Shown piece after piece: positions 1 through 9,868 of a DNA stretch of 64,000 nucleotides. The DNA comes from Paracoccus litorisediminis (GTDB lineage Bacteria > Pseudomonadota > Alphaproteobacteria > Rhodobacterales > Rhodobacteraceae). Location: the NCBI RefSeq assembly GCF_009711205.1, contig NZ_WMIG01000014.1, forward strand, positions 1-64,000. Reading direction: 5' to 3'. The notes under the pieces were generated by a model. It worked only from the letters and a program-made list of their open reading frames with translations, was not told where the DNA came from and searched no databases. Within the stretch, counting starts at the first letter, position 1. Each line of letters starts with the position of its first letter. A program made the translations under genes and the position numbers.

Positions 1-61
1 CGCGCCAGCGCGCGATTTTGCGCCGTTCTTCGAGGTCGAGATGCAGGTAAGGTTTGGACAT
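1..61 (-). CDS. IS30-family transposase, N-terminal fragment (runs off window)
   Basis: The minus strand opens with ATG at 59-61, preceded by an AAGGAG ribosome-binding site. It reads MSKPYLHLDLEERRKIARWR before the window ends. The LxLEERRKIA pattern at the very N-terminus is typical of the helix-turn-helix start of IS30-family transposases. Only 20 residues are visible, so family and intactness are inferred. It marks a mobile element bordering the creatinase locus. Confidence 0.55.
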   Translation of the reverse strand, partial: MSKPYLHLDLEERRKIARWR

Positions 62-246
62 GGAGAATACTCCTTGATGCAATGCACTGATTTTACATCA
101 AAGTCGCAGTTCCAACTTGAATCCACCCTCGGCTATACTGCCGGTAAGCATAATTCAGATTATGTTAAGTGAATTGATAGCTTAGCAAACAAACGGTTGC
201 TCTTTCATCTAAGGAACACCAAGTACAACGCTAACACACCCGTAAA

Positions 247-280
247 GGCCGACACACACTGTTGGCTGAATCTGTCGGCC
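247..280 (-). terminator. Hairpin downstream of the binding-protein gene
   Basis: GGCCGACA at 247-254 pairs perfectly with TGTCGGCC at 273-280 across an 18-nt loop. Read leftward it is followed by TTTA. It lies about 65 nt past the stop of the minus-strand gene ending at 345, so it is a plausible but weak terminator. The rest of 62-344 shows no gene. Confidence 0.35.
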
Positions 281-344
281 AGAACCTCTGAAAAACCGTT
301 CAGGAGGGACGGTGGGGTATCTTCGACTCTGCACCCTCGTCGTA

Positions 345-1421
345 TCAGCTCAGGCTGAGCCATGCACTGAAGCGCTCCGCCAGTTCTGCCTCATGATCGA
401 CCCAGAACTCGTAGGATGATCCAAGTGCGTTCTGCATATTGGCCGCGTTGGTCGGCATATGCGGAGCCATCTCGGTCTTGCCGTCCTGATAGAGACCGAC
501 GAACTCGGCCGACGACTTGCGTGCCGGACCGTAGCTGATCCATTTCGCCTGATCCGCCAGTCTCTGCGTGTCGGTGGCGAACTTGATGAACTCCAGCGCT
601 TGGCCCTGCTTCTCGGCGCCCTTTGGAATGACGAACAGGTTATACTCGTAGACCTGCCCATCCCAGACGATCTCGAAGGGCTTGCCCTCAGAAACGGCAG
701 CGCCAAAGATCCTGCCATTATAGGCCATGGTCATCGCAACCTCGCCATCGGCCAACAACTGCGGCGGCTGCGCACCGGTTTCCCACCAGACGATGTCTTT
801 CTTGATGCTTTCGAGCTTGGCAAAGGCGCGGTCGATGCCTTCTTCGGTATCCAGCACGGCATAGACCTGATCTGCCGGCACACCGTCGCCCATCAGTGCC
901 ATTTCCAGCACGGCTTTGGGTACCTTCTTGATCCCGCGCTTGCCGGGAAATTTCTGGGTGTCGAAGAAGTCGGCGATGGTCTGCGGCTTGGCTTCGGGGA
1001 ATTTCGTCTTGTCATAGGCGAAGATCGTCGAAAAGACGATTGAGCCGACTGCGCAATCGGACAGACCCTGAGGCAGAAAGTCCTCGCTGGCCGGGGTGCC
1101 GTCGGGTGCCGGTGGCAGGATCGACGGATCGATCGGCTCCAGTAGCCCTTCGTCGCAAAGCCGGATCGCGTCGGCATATTCGACATCGGCGACATTGGTG
1201 GTGACATTGCCCGCCTCGACCTGCGCCTTGATCGGGATCGCCGGGTTATCGCTGTCGAGCGAGACGACCTTGATGCCGGTCTGGGCGGCGAAGGGGTTGT
1301 GATAAGCTTCGACCTGACTCTGGCCATAGGTGCCGCCCCAGGACATGACGGTGATCTCGTCAGCCATGGCCGTGGTGGCAAAAAGCGTCATTGCGGTGGT
1401 AAGGATGAACTTCCTGTTCAT
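345..1421 (-). CDS. Periplasmic ABC transporter substrate-binding protein, polyamine (PotD) type
   Basis: This 358-residue protein starts with a signal peptide of about 20 residues ending TTAMA|DE. The first strand, EITVMSWGGTYG, is characteristic of spermidine/putrescine-type binding proteins (SBP_bac family). Such proteins capture a small cationic solute in the periplasm and deliver it to an inner-membrane ABC importer. It is transcribed in the same direction as the creatinase gene, 117 nt downstream of it. A plausible ligand is therefore creatine or a related guanidino compound, but that is inference from context only. The permease and ATPase genes are absent here. They may lie elsewhere or have been lost at the transposase-bearing left border. 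Confidence 0.85.
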   Translation of the reverse strand: MNRKFILTTAMTLFATTAMADEITVMSWGGTYGQSQVEAYHNPFAAQTGIKVVSLDSDNPAIPIKAQVEAGNVTTNVADVEYADAIRLCDEGLLEPIDPSILPPAPDGTPASEDFLPQGLSDCAVGSIVFSTIFAYDKTKFPEAKPQTIADFFDTQKFPGKRGIKKVPKAVLEMALMGDGVPADQVYAVLDTEEGIDRAFAKLESIKKDIVWWETGAQPPQLLADGEVAMTMAYNGRIFGAAVSEGKPFEIVWDGQVYEYNLFVIPKGAEKQGQALEFIKFATDTQRLADQAKWISYGPARKSSAEFVGLYQDGKTEMAPHMPTNAANMQNALGSSYEFWVDHEAELAERFSAWLSLS

Positions 1422-1538
1422 GCTTGGCTCTCCTGTTGGTGTTTTTTGTTTTCACATCGCGGGGTCCCGCGGGCCGGAACTGTCCCGGCCCACGGCAAGC
1501 GATTGGTCATGCGGTTATGTCTGGCGAGAGTGCCGGCC

Positions 1539-2768
1539 TCAGGTCGCCCGCGCCTTGCCCTTCACGATCAGATGTTCGGGGCCATAGGGGAAACCGGTGA
1601 TGTTGCGGCTGCCAGCCTCCTCGATCACGAGGATATCGTGCTCGCGATAGCCGCCCGCGCCCGGTAGACCCTCGGGGATGGTGATCATCGGCTCCATCGA
1701 GACCACCATGCCGGGTTCAAGGATCGTCTCGCAGTCCTCGCGCAACTCCAGCCCGGCCTCGCGGCCATAGTAATGCGACAGGACACCGAAGCTGTGGCCG
1801 TAGCCGAAGCTGCGATATTGCAGCAGGTTTTCGGCGGCATACATCTCGTTCAGCTCAGCCGCGATGTCGGAGCATTTCGCACCCGGCACCAGCAGTTCCT
1901 TGCCGCGGTCATGGATCTTGCAGTTGAATTCCCACAGGCGGATATGCGCGTCGCTTGCATGTTCCGCGAACAGGGTGCGCTCCAGCGCGACGTAATAGCC
2001 CGCGACCATCGGGAAGCAGTTCAGAGACAGGATGTCCCCGGCTTCGATCTTGCGGCTGGTAACCGGATTATGCGCGCCATCGGTGTTGATGCCTGACTGG
2101 AACCAGGTCCAGGTATCGAGCAGTTCGGCATGAGGCCATGTTCTGGCGATCTCGCGGATCATGGTCGCGGTCGAATGCAACGCGACCTCATGCTCGGGCA
2201 CACCGACGGCGGTTGCCTCGACGCAGGCTGCGCCGCCGATATCGGCAATGCGCGCCATCTCGGTGATATGGGCGATCTCCTCGGCTGACTTGATCATCCG
2301 CAGGCGCATGGCAGGGGCAGCGATGTCGACGAAGTCCACGCCTGGAAACTCGGCCTTCAGCAGCGACAGAAGATCGAGATTGACGTGGTCGAATTCGATT
2401 CCGATCCGCTTCGCGCCGCCGATGATCTGGCGGATGGCATGGAAGTAGTTGTCCTTCTGCCAGTCGGTATAGGTCAGGTTGCTGCCAAAGGTCCGTCGCC
2501 ACGGCTGGCCGCCGTCGATGCCCGCGCTGATCGAGGTTGCGTTGTCCTGATCGACAAAGAAGCCGTAGCGCCGCCCGAACTGGCAATAGATGAAATCGGC
2601 ATAGTAATTGATGTTGTGGTAGGACGTGAACAGCGCCGCATCGACGTTGTTCTGGGCCATATACCTGCGGATCGCGTCCAGACGACGCTGCATTTCGGCG
2701 GCCGAAAACGTGCCCCTAGCCTTTTCGCCGTTGCCGACGAAATTCTGAAGTCTTTCGCGCTCGGTCAT
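1539..2768 (-). CDS. Creatinase (creatine amidinohydrolase, M24 fold)
   Basis: This 409-residue protein has the full length of bacterial creatinases. It carries long stretches I recognise from the Pseudomonas enzyme: FTSYHNINYYADF near residue 48, SAGIDGGQPWRRT near 83, TWTWFQSGINTDGAHNP near 220, and FGYGHSFG..SHYYGREAGLELRE in the C-terminal half. The His of DGAHNP corresponds to the catalytic histidine. The enzyme hydrolyses creatine to sarcosine and urea in the cytoplasm without metal, unlike its aminopeptidase relatives. The neighbouring binding protein suggests a creatine uptake-and-use unit, and the divergent LysR gene is its likely regulator. The main uncertainty is substrate, since some close relatives act on other guanidino or dimethyl compounds. 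Confidence 0.9.
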   Translation of the reverse strand: MTERERLQNFVGNGEKARGTFSAAEMQRRLDAIRRYMAQNNVDAALFTSYHNINYYADFIYCQFGRRYGFFVDQDNATSISAGIDGGQPWRRTFGSNLTYTDWQKDNYFHAIRQIIGGAKRIGIEFDHVNLDLLSLLKAEFPGVDFVDIAAPAMRLRMIKSAEEIAHITEMARIADIGGAACVEATAVGVPEHEVALHSTATMIREIARTWPHAELLDTWTWFQSGINTDGAHNPVTSRKIEAGDILSLNCFPMVAGYYVALERTLFAEHASDAHIRLWEFNCKIHDRGKELLVPGAKCSDIAAELNEMYAAENLLQYRSFGYGHSFGVLSHYYGREAGLELREDCETILEPGMVVSMEPMITIPEGLPGAGGYREHDILVIEEAGSRNITGFPYGPEHLIVKGKARAT

Positions 2769-2873
2769 CGAACCCTCCTCGCGTTACATTTCGTTTAGGT
2801 TGGGGGTTGTGAGTTGCAGGCGTCAAAAGAGGTTTTATAATCGAGTGATAAGATTTTCTCATGAGTGAGGCGC

Positions 2874-3773
2874 ATGACCCAGCCGCCGCTGAACGCTCTT
2901 CGTGCCTTTGAGGCCGTCGCCCGGACCGGAAGCTTCCGTGCTGCGGCCGACAGTCTGTTTGTCACCCAGCCTGCGATCAGTCACCAAGTAAAGCATCTGG
3001 AACAATGGCTTGGCGCGCCCCTTTTCGATCGAGGCGGGCGGGTGCCGGTGCTGTTGCCGCGCGGGGTGTCGCTGGCGCGCGACCTGACAATGGCGCTTGA
3101 TGCCATAGACGCCGCGTGCCGCCGGGCAAGGCCAGCCACCTCGGACGGGGCACTGGTCGTGGCTGCCATTCCGTCCGTTGCAATCTGCTGGCTGATCCCG
3201 CGACTGCCACGCTTTCGGGCACAGCATCCAGATATTCAGCTGCGGGTGATCTATGCCCATCACGGTCATGACATCGACTTCATGACGACCGACTTCGCCT
3301 TTACCTTCGCCGACTCCTGCCCGGTGGGCGACGGCATCGCGGCCGAACCCTTCATGTCCGGGCGCAGCGTGCCGGTCGGTAGCCCTGCGCTGGTCGGGTC
3401 GGCACCTGCTCAACTCACCTTACGTTGGTTGCTCAAGGTCGGGCTCTTGCATGACAGTGATCAGCCGAGCTGGCAGACTTGGCTGAGCCGCGCCGGCCAG
3501 ATCGTGCCGGACCGGTTGCCGGGAGCCATTTTCGAGGACTTCAACCTTCTGCGCGCTGCTGCCTTGGCCGGACAGGGTGTCGCGCTGTGTTCACTGGCAA
3601 TGATCCAGCCGGATCTGGCCGAGGGACGGCTGGTGCAACTCTCGGACATTTCGGTGCTGGAAAACTTCGACTACTATCTGATCCGGTCAGACATGACCCC
3701 GGTCGATGCCGCCCGACGTAAGGCACGCCACACCTTCCTCGCATGGATACGTTCCGAGCAGGCCAACGGCTAG
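2874..3773 (+). CDS. LysR-family transcriptional regulator (GcvA-like)
   Basis: This is a standard-length LysR protein of about 299 residues. The N-terminal winged helix-turn-helix reads LNALRAFEAVARTGSFRAAA and then FVTQPAISHQVKHLE, and a periplasmic-binding-protein-like effector domain follows from about residue 90. The ATG at 2874 follows GTGAGG. An in-frame GTG at 2865 would add three residues but has a poorer upstream site. It is divergent from the creatinase gene, with about 105 nt between the starts, which is the usual geometry for a LysR regulator and its target. Control of the creatinase and binding-protein genes is inferred from this arrangement. Confidence 0.85.
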   Translation: MTQPPLNALRAFEAVARTGSFRAAADSLFVTQPAISHQVKHLEQWLGAPLFDRGGRVPVLLPRGVSLARDLTMALDAIDAACRRARPATSDGALVVAAIPSVAICWLIPRLPRFRAQHPDIQLRVIYAHHGHDIDFMTTDFAFTFADSCPVGDGIAAEPFMSGRSVPVGSPALVGSAPAQLTLRWLLKVGLLHDSDQPSWQTWLSRAGQIVPDRLPGAIFEDFNLLRAAALAGQGVALCSLAMIQPDLAEGRLVQLSDISVLENFDYYLIRSDMTPVDAARRKARHTFLAWIRSEQANG

Positions 3774-3889
3774 CGTAGTGACGAATTCGCGGCCTGAAAC
3801 CGCCTTCCTGCATTCAACTAAGCCTACATTGAAATACCAGCCGCACAGCCGAGCCGATGTTGCAGCAGCCAAATGAAATACTGCTACTG

Positions 3890-4475
3890 AAAATCCTTGG
3901 GCGACTGCGGGCCGCGACGGAATAGCCGTGCTGGCGGGTCTCGTCCAAGATGGCCAGCAACTCGGGGATGCCGATCGGTTTGCCCGACCCATGGGCGCCC
4001 AAGCCCTGATCACTCATATGCTCCCAGGCCTCCCCGTTTGTCCTCACGGCCAGCCATGCCCGCCCTCCGGCGGATGAGACAAGATGGACCTGCTCTTGGC
4101 CCAGATCGTCGCGCAACCCGGACGTCGCCCCTGCCCGACCTCCACTCTCGTCAGGTTCGCATTGCCGATGACCGAAAGCCGGATGAGCTCGCCCAAATCC
4201 TGCGCAAGCCGATCAAGGATCGGCTGGACGACGCGTTGGTGCGGGCGCGACGCATGAAGCCCAGCCCAAGAGAGGCCAACTTGATCGACAACACGACCAC
4301 CTGTGATTTGCCGGACATAGCCCAGTCGAAACAGCTCGTGCAGGGCGCGGGGCATGCCGCTGACTGGCTGTCCGGTCAGGGCGGCGATGTTCGACACTGC
4401 CCGTCAAACCGGATGTTCGACCAGCATCTCGACAATGGTCAGAGATTTTCGATGACGCTGCTTATGAATACTTCT
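3890..4475 (-). pseudogene. Degraded IclR-family transcriptional regulator
   Basis: Translated fragments on the minus strand form an IclR protein in order. First comes RKSLTIVEMLVEHPV, then an in-frame TGA, then a helix-turn-helix region (SNIAALTGQPVSGMPRALHE) and LFRLGYV. An effector-domain start (DLGELIRLSVIGNANLTRVE) follows. Near 4100 the frame shifts into DLGQEQVHLVSSAGGRAWLA and ends around GIPELLAILDETRQHGYSVA. At least one nonsense change and one frameshift are visible and the C-terminus is missing, so it cannot encode a working regulator. It shows that a catabolic locus once occupied this stretch. Confidence 0.65.
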
Positions 4476-4478
4476 TAG

Positions 4479-4793
4479 TCACGTTGACTTAAGAAAGACG
4501 TTCAACATCCGAAATGCCGGTGAAAAACGATACGCCATCCGGCGTGCTGGCGCGGCAGACTGTCCGGTCGCGCGGTAGGTCTCGTGCTGGTCCGCGACTG
4601 TCCAGCCCAGCGGAGCCAGCTTGCCCACCGCCACGGCGATGACCCGGTAGGTATCGGGATTGAGGATCTCGACCACGGGAAGACCTTTGAACTTAGTCTG
4701 TTCCAGCGCGCGGGCCCCGGCCTCGATGTCGGGCGTGGCCTTACCTGCGCCAAAGATCACCGTGTCCAGCTATGCGAGTGCGTAATAGCCCAT
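4479..4793 (-). pseudogene. Unknown protein with nonsense codon after residue 7
   Basis: A good ribosome-binding site (AGGAGAC) precedes ATG at 4793, which reads MGYYALA and then TAG. The same frame continues LDTVIFGAGKATPDIEAGAR and KGLPVVEILNPDTYRVIAVA to a stop at 4479. Third-position GC and residue use look protein-coding. An internal GTG at 4760 could restart translation. I do not recognise the family. It sits just upstream of the broken IclR gene on the same strand, and they may be remnants of one locus. Confidence 0.4.
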
Positions 4794-4799
4794 CGAAGT

Positions 4800-6910
4800 C
4801 TCCTCATCCGTTGGACCGACTGCCGCGGTCGATCAGTGATGCATTCTAAAATTCAACTAAGTATTTGAATAAATAAAAATTTATAAATGAACTTGACGAC
4901 ACTACCAACGCGCGCGCGGAACCGCGCCCCGGCGCAAGCCATCATGGATGAAATGGCACAACAGCTAGAGTCGATAAAGGAACCCGAGCTTTCCCGGTCG
5001 CTGGGCATCCGATCAGACAGGTGAAATCGCCGGTTGCGCTAAGCCAGATCATCCCGGATCGCGGCTTCAATGGCTTGGTCGTTCCGCGATCCATATCCAG
5101 TTCGAAGCCCTGCCCGCCTAGCTGGCATCAAGGCCAGGCGCAATTGCGATGGAAACGTCATTGCCGCTCTGCACAATATCTCCTGCCTCGATTTCTGCGA
5201 CCTCTTCTCGGACCGGTCGCGGCGAATATCGTGATCCGGATGGGATGGCTTGGGATGTCGCGGGCAATCCTGCCTAGGGTCCGAGCTCGCGGAGCGGGAA
5301 GGTGATCGCCGATGATATCCTGGCGCGCAGAGCCAGCGAGCTGGCGATCCGCGACATCGATCAGACCCATTGCAAGGGGCTGGTCGCGCGACTGTACCAG
5401 CGTTTCCCCGGCAAGGCCCGCATCGGCGGCACCGACCCACGCGGCTTCGTGCTGGTTGCAAAGCCACACCGCTGGGCATGAAGCCGGGCGATCCAATGCC
5501 CGTCGAGACATATCTATCGCCCGACCAGGCCGTCGAAGACCTCCTCACCCGCCCGACCATCTCGCCGTTGATCGTAACAATCCGCGCATTGGGTCGCGGC
5601 AAAAGCTCGTCTGAAGGGATGTTTCGCGCATAGGCCGTGCTGCTGGCAGAGCTTCTGATGGAAACCCGCCGCATCGGAGGCCTGACCCTGTTCTTCGGCG
5701 GAGTACCGCGCTCTTGAGGCATATCGCCACGGCACCCAGCTATCTAAGTGCTTGATGACATCCGTCTGGGCGCATGCTTGGCTGGATGCTGGGCTTCCTC
5801 GGACGGCTCGCCGCATCGACGTCGCGGACAACGTCAGTCGCATCAGCTTCGACCGGACTCACCGCCAATCCGCGGTCGAATTCTGACCATGCCGCGACCC
5901 GGCTTGGCCTGTGCCAAACGGCTGTGATGGGCGGGCCAAGGTCGTTCCCGTTGAGCAGTTGCCGGTGACAGCCGTCCGACGCGTGCGCGGCTATTGACCC
6001 GACCGGTAACGCTTGAATGTTGGTAGCCAGCAACTCCTTACCAAGAGACCGACATGGTCCTCCGCAAGTGAACAGCTTAGGATATAGAGATTGCCGAGCT
6101 GGCGACAGCCCATCTAGTTTCGGTGCCGGACAGACAACCAAGAGGAAGTACGGCACCTGCTCTATTTGGTGATGACCCGCGCCAAATACAGATGACCCTC
6201 GGCGTGCCGCTTGCCTCTATGCCACGTAGTAGACCAAGCACGGCGGCCACCCCCTTTTCGCCGTCCGCGCCCGCTTCATCACTAGCGACATGCCCGAAAG
6301 TTCGATGTTACCCGTTAGTCGCCGCCAATCACCCCCAAGAACCGCCGACCGCTAGCGGGCGGGCTGCGGGATCGCCACCCGAAGGCACGATATTGGCGTC
6401 GATCTGCGACGGCACCTTTCCCGCCGATATGATTGACTGTGGTGACGGCACCCCGTTGGGCGGGTTGATGTCATATACCCACCTAGGCCTGAAGTTGGTG
6501 GGTCGTTCACAGCAAGGAGGCGCGGCTTGCATTTCTGGCCAATCATGCCGGGCGTGAGGAGCGCATCGTCTTTTGCGCCTCCAGAAGGCAACTAGGCTGA
6601 CGCAACGGTTTACGCCCAATGTCTGCGTGTGGCCAAGGCGCAGGAACGGCTGCAATTCGGCCAGAAATTCATTGCGCATTGCCCGGGAGGTCGGCTTTAC
6701 AACCCGGGCGTATTCCTCAATGCCTTCCTGCATGTCGTCGGCTTGCCGCCTGGTACCTCAGACGGGCCCCGCATAAGCATGACCGCGCCGAGCCGGGGAC
6801 GCGGGCATAGGGCCCTTCCCCGACCCGCGCCGGTGTAATGCACTCAGATACCAGCGCTGCTGTAGCCGATCATCAAAGGCCGGTTCGCCCGCTACTTTCT
6901 ACAGGCGACC
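4800..6910. other. About 2.1 kb with no supportable intact gene
   Basis: Open frames here are short and mutually conflicting on both strands. A plus-strand stretch near 5300-5480 (ending IGGTDPRGFVLVAKPHRWA) and one at 5498-5632 (starting MPVETYLSPDQAVEDLL) have coding-like composition but no family I recognise. An AT-rich segment lies at 4850-4890. The simplest reading is decayed coding DNA flanked by the other broken genes of this region. Confidence 0.5.
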
Positions 6911-6919
6911 GGGCTTATG

Positions 6920-7408
6920 TCACGCTTGAAGACTCAATGTGGCGCGCAGGGTGTCCAGCGCCTTACGCTCGGCTTCCGAAACAGCCTCACCGCCAAAGCC
7001 CATGAAGCCGCCCTCCTTTGCCGCCTCGGCAACGCGGGTAGCGGTGTCGATCAGGAAAGCCCTGAACTCTGCCGCATGTTCAGGAGAGGCCCCGTCAACC
7101 AGCGCCGCGATCTCACCTACCCGCAAGATTGCCGCCTCAGAGATTTCCGCCGGCTTCTTGCCCTTCACCAATGGCTTCACACCGTCGGTCGCGGCACTCC
7201 GGCCCTCGGAGGTTCGATAGGCCGCCGAGATCTCGGCGGCGAGCGTCCCTTCACCGGCCTTCTGGACAGAGCTTGCCACCGCTGCGCTTTCCTGCACAGC
7301 GCCGATAAGCCCGCCCGGATCTGCCGCTGTCACCGCGAGCCCGACCAGCATCGGCGCCTGAAGTACCGCTGCCCAATCCTCGGACGAGAATTTCTCTTTC
7401 AACGTCAT
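6920..7408 (-). CDS. Conserved hypothetical protein, 162 aa
   Basis: The protein begins MTLKEKFSSEDWAAVLQAP and is acidic, Ala-rich and without signal peptide or membrane segments, so it is probably cytoplasmic. A GGAGA motif lies about 10 nt before the ATG. Composition is coding-like and it is uninterrupted, unlike most of its surroundings. The glycine-rich GGFMGFGGEAVSEAE segment near residue 135 is its most distinctive part. Function is unknown. A shared transcript with the AAA/GIY-YIG pair upstream on the same strand is possible (gap about 115 nt). Confidence 0.6.
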   Translation of the reverse strand: MTLKEKFSSEDWAAVLQAPMLVGLAVTAADPGGLIGAVQESAAVASSVQKAGEGTLAAEISAAYRTSEGRSAATDGVKPLVKGKKPAEISEAAILRVGEIAALVDGASPEHAAEFRAFLIDTATRVAEAAKEGGFMGFGGEAVSEAERKALDTLRATLSLQA

Positions 7409-7523
7409 CGTGATGGTCTCCGTGAAATAATCCAGCCATCAAACGCACAGGCCGCCGTCAGGTTCACCTGCGAATGGCCATGCGTCATCGGACCGCAGGC
7501 AGAAGCTCGGCATGGGCGCGTCC

Positions 7524-8066
7524 TTACGACAGACGGTCAAGAACGAACGTCGCCCGTCTTTCGACATCGATCTTCGGCAAGATGATCGGATCATATCCGA
7601 GGCGATCATAGGCATCGATCAGCCGGTGGTATTCCGCGATGGCGTCCTCCATCTCATGCTGCCTTTCACCGTCCGTGGTAAATATTTCCGGCCAAGGCGG
7701 GGTCAGAAAGACCCGCCTGCAAAAGGGCTCAACGCGGCTGAGAGTGTCGGATACGGGTACTCCTGCCGCATGTTCCAGCGCCACGGCCGCATCGACGATG
7801 CCCCGATCAAAGAAAACCCAGCCCTTCGCGCCCTTCATCCCTTCCCGGTCCGCGACAGCCATGTCGATTGCCCGCCGCGCGAAAGCTTCGAGGTCGATCC
7901 AAGGCAGCGCCCTGCCCTTGCCGCGCATCTCTTGCGTGACAATCCTTCGGCCAGGCTCGGCAACCGTCGCATAACCACGCCTTCCGAGTTCAAGCAGAAG
8001 CGTCGATTTTCCTCCGCCCGAACAGCCCGACAGAATGACATGTCTGCTGCCAGGATCGTGCTGCAT
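7524..8066 (-). CDS. AAA-family ATPase / kinase-like P-loop protein
   Basis: The protein has about 180 residues and starts MQHDPGSRHVILSG. It contains a Walker A loop, GCSGGGKSTLL, near residue 14, and the EPGRRIVTQE segment typical of the AAA_28 (NTPase/kinase-like) family. A probable Walker B strand, KGWVFFDRGIVD, follows. It is a single-domain soluble NTP-binding protein and its substrate is unknown. The ATG at 8066 overlaps the stop of the upstream GIY-YIG gene as TGATG, implying translational coupling, and AGGCGGG precedes it. The longer open frame beginning at 8204 runs through the GIY-YIG gene in another frame and is not a credible start. Confidence 0.75.
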   Translation of the reverse strand: MQHDPGSRHVILSGCSGGGKSTLLLELGRRGYATVAEPGRRIVTQEMRGKGRALPWIDLEAFARRAIDMAVADREGMKGAKGWVFFDRGIVDAAVALEHAAGVPVSDTLSRVEPFCRRVFLTPPWPEIFTTDGERQHEMEDAIAEYHRLIDAYDRLGYDPIILPKIDVERRATFVLDRLS

Positions 8067-8404
8067 CAAACCCGCCTGCGCGTGGCTGGCCAAGGACTGG
8101 CGGCTGGTTCCGGGCGATCGCAAGGGGCACCGCCACCATGGGAAAACCCTTGTGCGGTTCGAGCCAGTTCGCGGCGCAGTCTTCGGTCGCGCTTCAGATG
8201 CCACTCGCGGCTCATCGCCTCATTGCGCGTCGCCAGACGCTCTGCATATATCAGGCTCCAGCTTCGGCCCCGAGTGGATTTGGCACCCGCTGCGCCGCCG
8301 GAATTGTGCTCGGCCAACCGCCGCTCAAGGTCCAGCGTCCATCCCACATAGGTGCGATAGCCATGGGGGCCGTGGCAGCCTAGGATATAGACATAAGCCG
8401 TCAT
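8066..8404 (-). CDS. GIY-YIG domain protein (UPF0213/YhbQ-like)
   Basis: This 112-residue protein starts MTAYVYILGCHG. The GIY-YIG signature appears as VYILGC...YRTYVGWTLDLERRLAEHN, and an Arg-containing helix and the YAERLATRNEAMSREWHLK segment follow, as in stand-alone GIY-YIG proteins of the UPF0213 group. These are small putative nucleases whose cellular role is mostly unsettled. The C-terminal 30 residues are Arg/Pro-rich and extend beyond the usual domain. The gene overlaps the downstream P-loop gene by one base (TGATG), so the two products are probably made together. Confidence 0.75.
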   Translation of the reverse strand: MTAYVYILGCHGPHGYRTYVGWTLDLERRLAEHNSGGAAGAKSTRGRSWSLIYAERLATRNEAMSREWHLKRDRRLRRELARTAQGFSHGGGAPCDRPEPAASPWPATRRRV

Positions 8405-8465
8405 GGTCGTTTCCCGAGCACCCCGCTGCACGTTGATACGCGATATCCTGATAAACGCGGAAACA

Positions 8466-9337
8466 TCATTCCCCCAGATTGCTTGCAAACCTTTCGGCCA
8501 GCTTGTCGCGGCGGAAGGTCTCGGTGACAAGATCGACGAAAACTCGCGTCTTGGCCGGAAGCAGGGTCCACGAGGCGTAGCAGAGCGAAATCGCCCCTTC
8601 ATCGGCGCACCATTGCGGGGTCAGGCTCATCAGCTTGCCGTTTTTAACGTCGCGCAGGACATCGGGCATGGCAAGCAAGGCGACACCACGGCCAAGCCTC
8701 GCCGCCTCGTGCATCGCGGCGGGATCGTGCAGGGTGACGGTCGGGGGCAGCATGGCCGTCCTCGGCGGCATCGCGCATCGTCCAATATCGCACGTGGCCG
8801 GTGCGAAGCGACCGCATGACGATGCCGTCCAGTCGTGACAGGTCATCGGGATCGGTCGGCTGGGCCGCCCCGCCATGTAGCCCGGCGCGGCGACGATTTC
8901 CGCGTCAGGTCGAGGCCCGCACCGATTGCCGCATCATAACCCTCGGTGGCCAGATCGACATGGCGGTTCTCGAAATGCCATTCCGGGCGGATCCGCGGGT
9001 AGTGCCGCAAAAGGTCCGGCAAATGCGGCAGGATGAAATCCGCCCCAAACGTCGGGCTTAGGCCGACCTTCAACAGCCCCGCAGGCTTGGACGCCCCCGA
9101 GGAGATATCCGCAATCGCCGCTTGCAGCGCATCGATATTGCCGCCGATGGACTGCAGAAAATGCTCGCTCGCCTCGGTCCGGACCAGTTTTCGGGTCGAG
9201 CGGTGGAACAGGCGCAGGCCCAGATTACGTTCCAGCATCGCGCCATTTCGGCTCACGGCGGCAGCGAAAGGCCTCGCAGAAACTCGCGGTCTCGGCGCTT
9301 TTGACGAATCTTTCCAGATTTCTTGAAGCAAGAACAA
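8466..9337 (-). pseudogene. Frameshifted LysR-family regulator
   Basis: Two overlapping minus-strand frames give LysR segments in order. The first is a damaged helix-turn-helix leading into NLGLRLFHRSTRKLVRTEAS and a linker, then FGADFILPHLPDLLRHYPRI and DLATEGYDAAIGAG. After a frame change near 8850-8900 comes the effector-domain end MHEAARLGRGVALLAMPDVL...FVDLVTETF. The N-terminal recognition helix is not intact and at least one frameshift is required, so the gene is dead. It is divergent from the truncated SDR gene, a common LysR-oxidoreductase pairing. Confidence 0.65.
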
Positions 9338-9363
9338 ATGATTACCGACTAATCAGGCACAAG

Positions 9364-9840
9364 CAACAGGCGCATTTTGGCGGCATCGACATTCTCGTGA
9401 ACAATGCCGGCCGTGGCCGTGGCGGCCCGATCGAGGAAATCCCCTTCGAGACCTATCAACGCATGATCGCCGTCAATGTCATCTGGGTTTTTGTCGCCAC
9501 GCAGGAAGCCGCGCGCCACATAAAGCCTAGCGGACGGATCATCCAAATCGGCTCGTCGGTGACGCGCTATGCGGCCTTTCCGACGGCTTCGCTTTACACC
9601 CTGACCAAGGGCGCGATCTCCGGCTTTAACCGCAGCCTTGTCCGCGATTCGGGAGCAAAGCGGATCACCATCACCACTGTCCATACCGACCCCACTGATA
9701 CCGACATGAACCCCGCCGACGGTCGGGTGGCAAAAATCGTCGGCCCCGGCACGACCATTGGCCACTATGGCCAGCCTACCGAGATCGTCAGCGCGGTCGC
9801 CTTTCTCGCCGGCGCCGAGAACGTCGCGGATGGTCGATGA
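9364..9840 (+). pseudogene. Truncated short-chain dehydrogenase/reductase (SDR)
   Basis: The readable part starts in the middle of an SDR fold (FGGIDILVNNAG). It continues through IAVNVIWVFVATQEAARH, GRIIQIGSSVTRYAAFPTAS and the catalytic YTLTKGAISGFNRSL (the Y-x3-K motif). It ends abruptly at FLAGAENVADGR. The N-terminal nucleotide-binding TGxxxGxG segment, about 80 residues, is missing, and so is the usual C-terminal tail with its dimer-forming strand. It therefore cannot bind cofactor normally. The upstream junction runs directly into the LysR remnant. Confidence 0.7.
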
Positions 9841-9868
9841 CCGCCTGACCCATTAGAGGAGGGCAACC

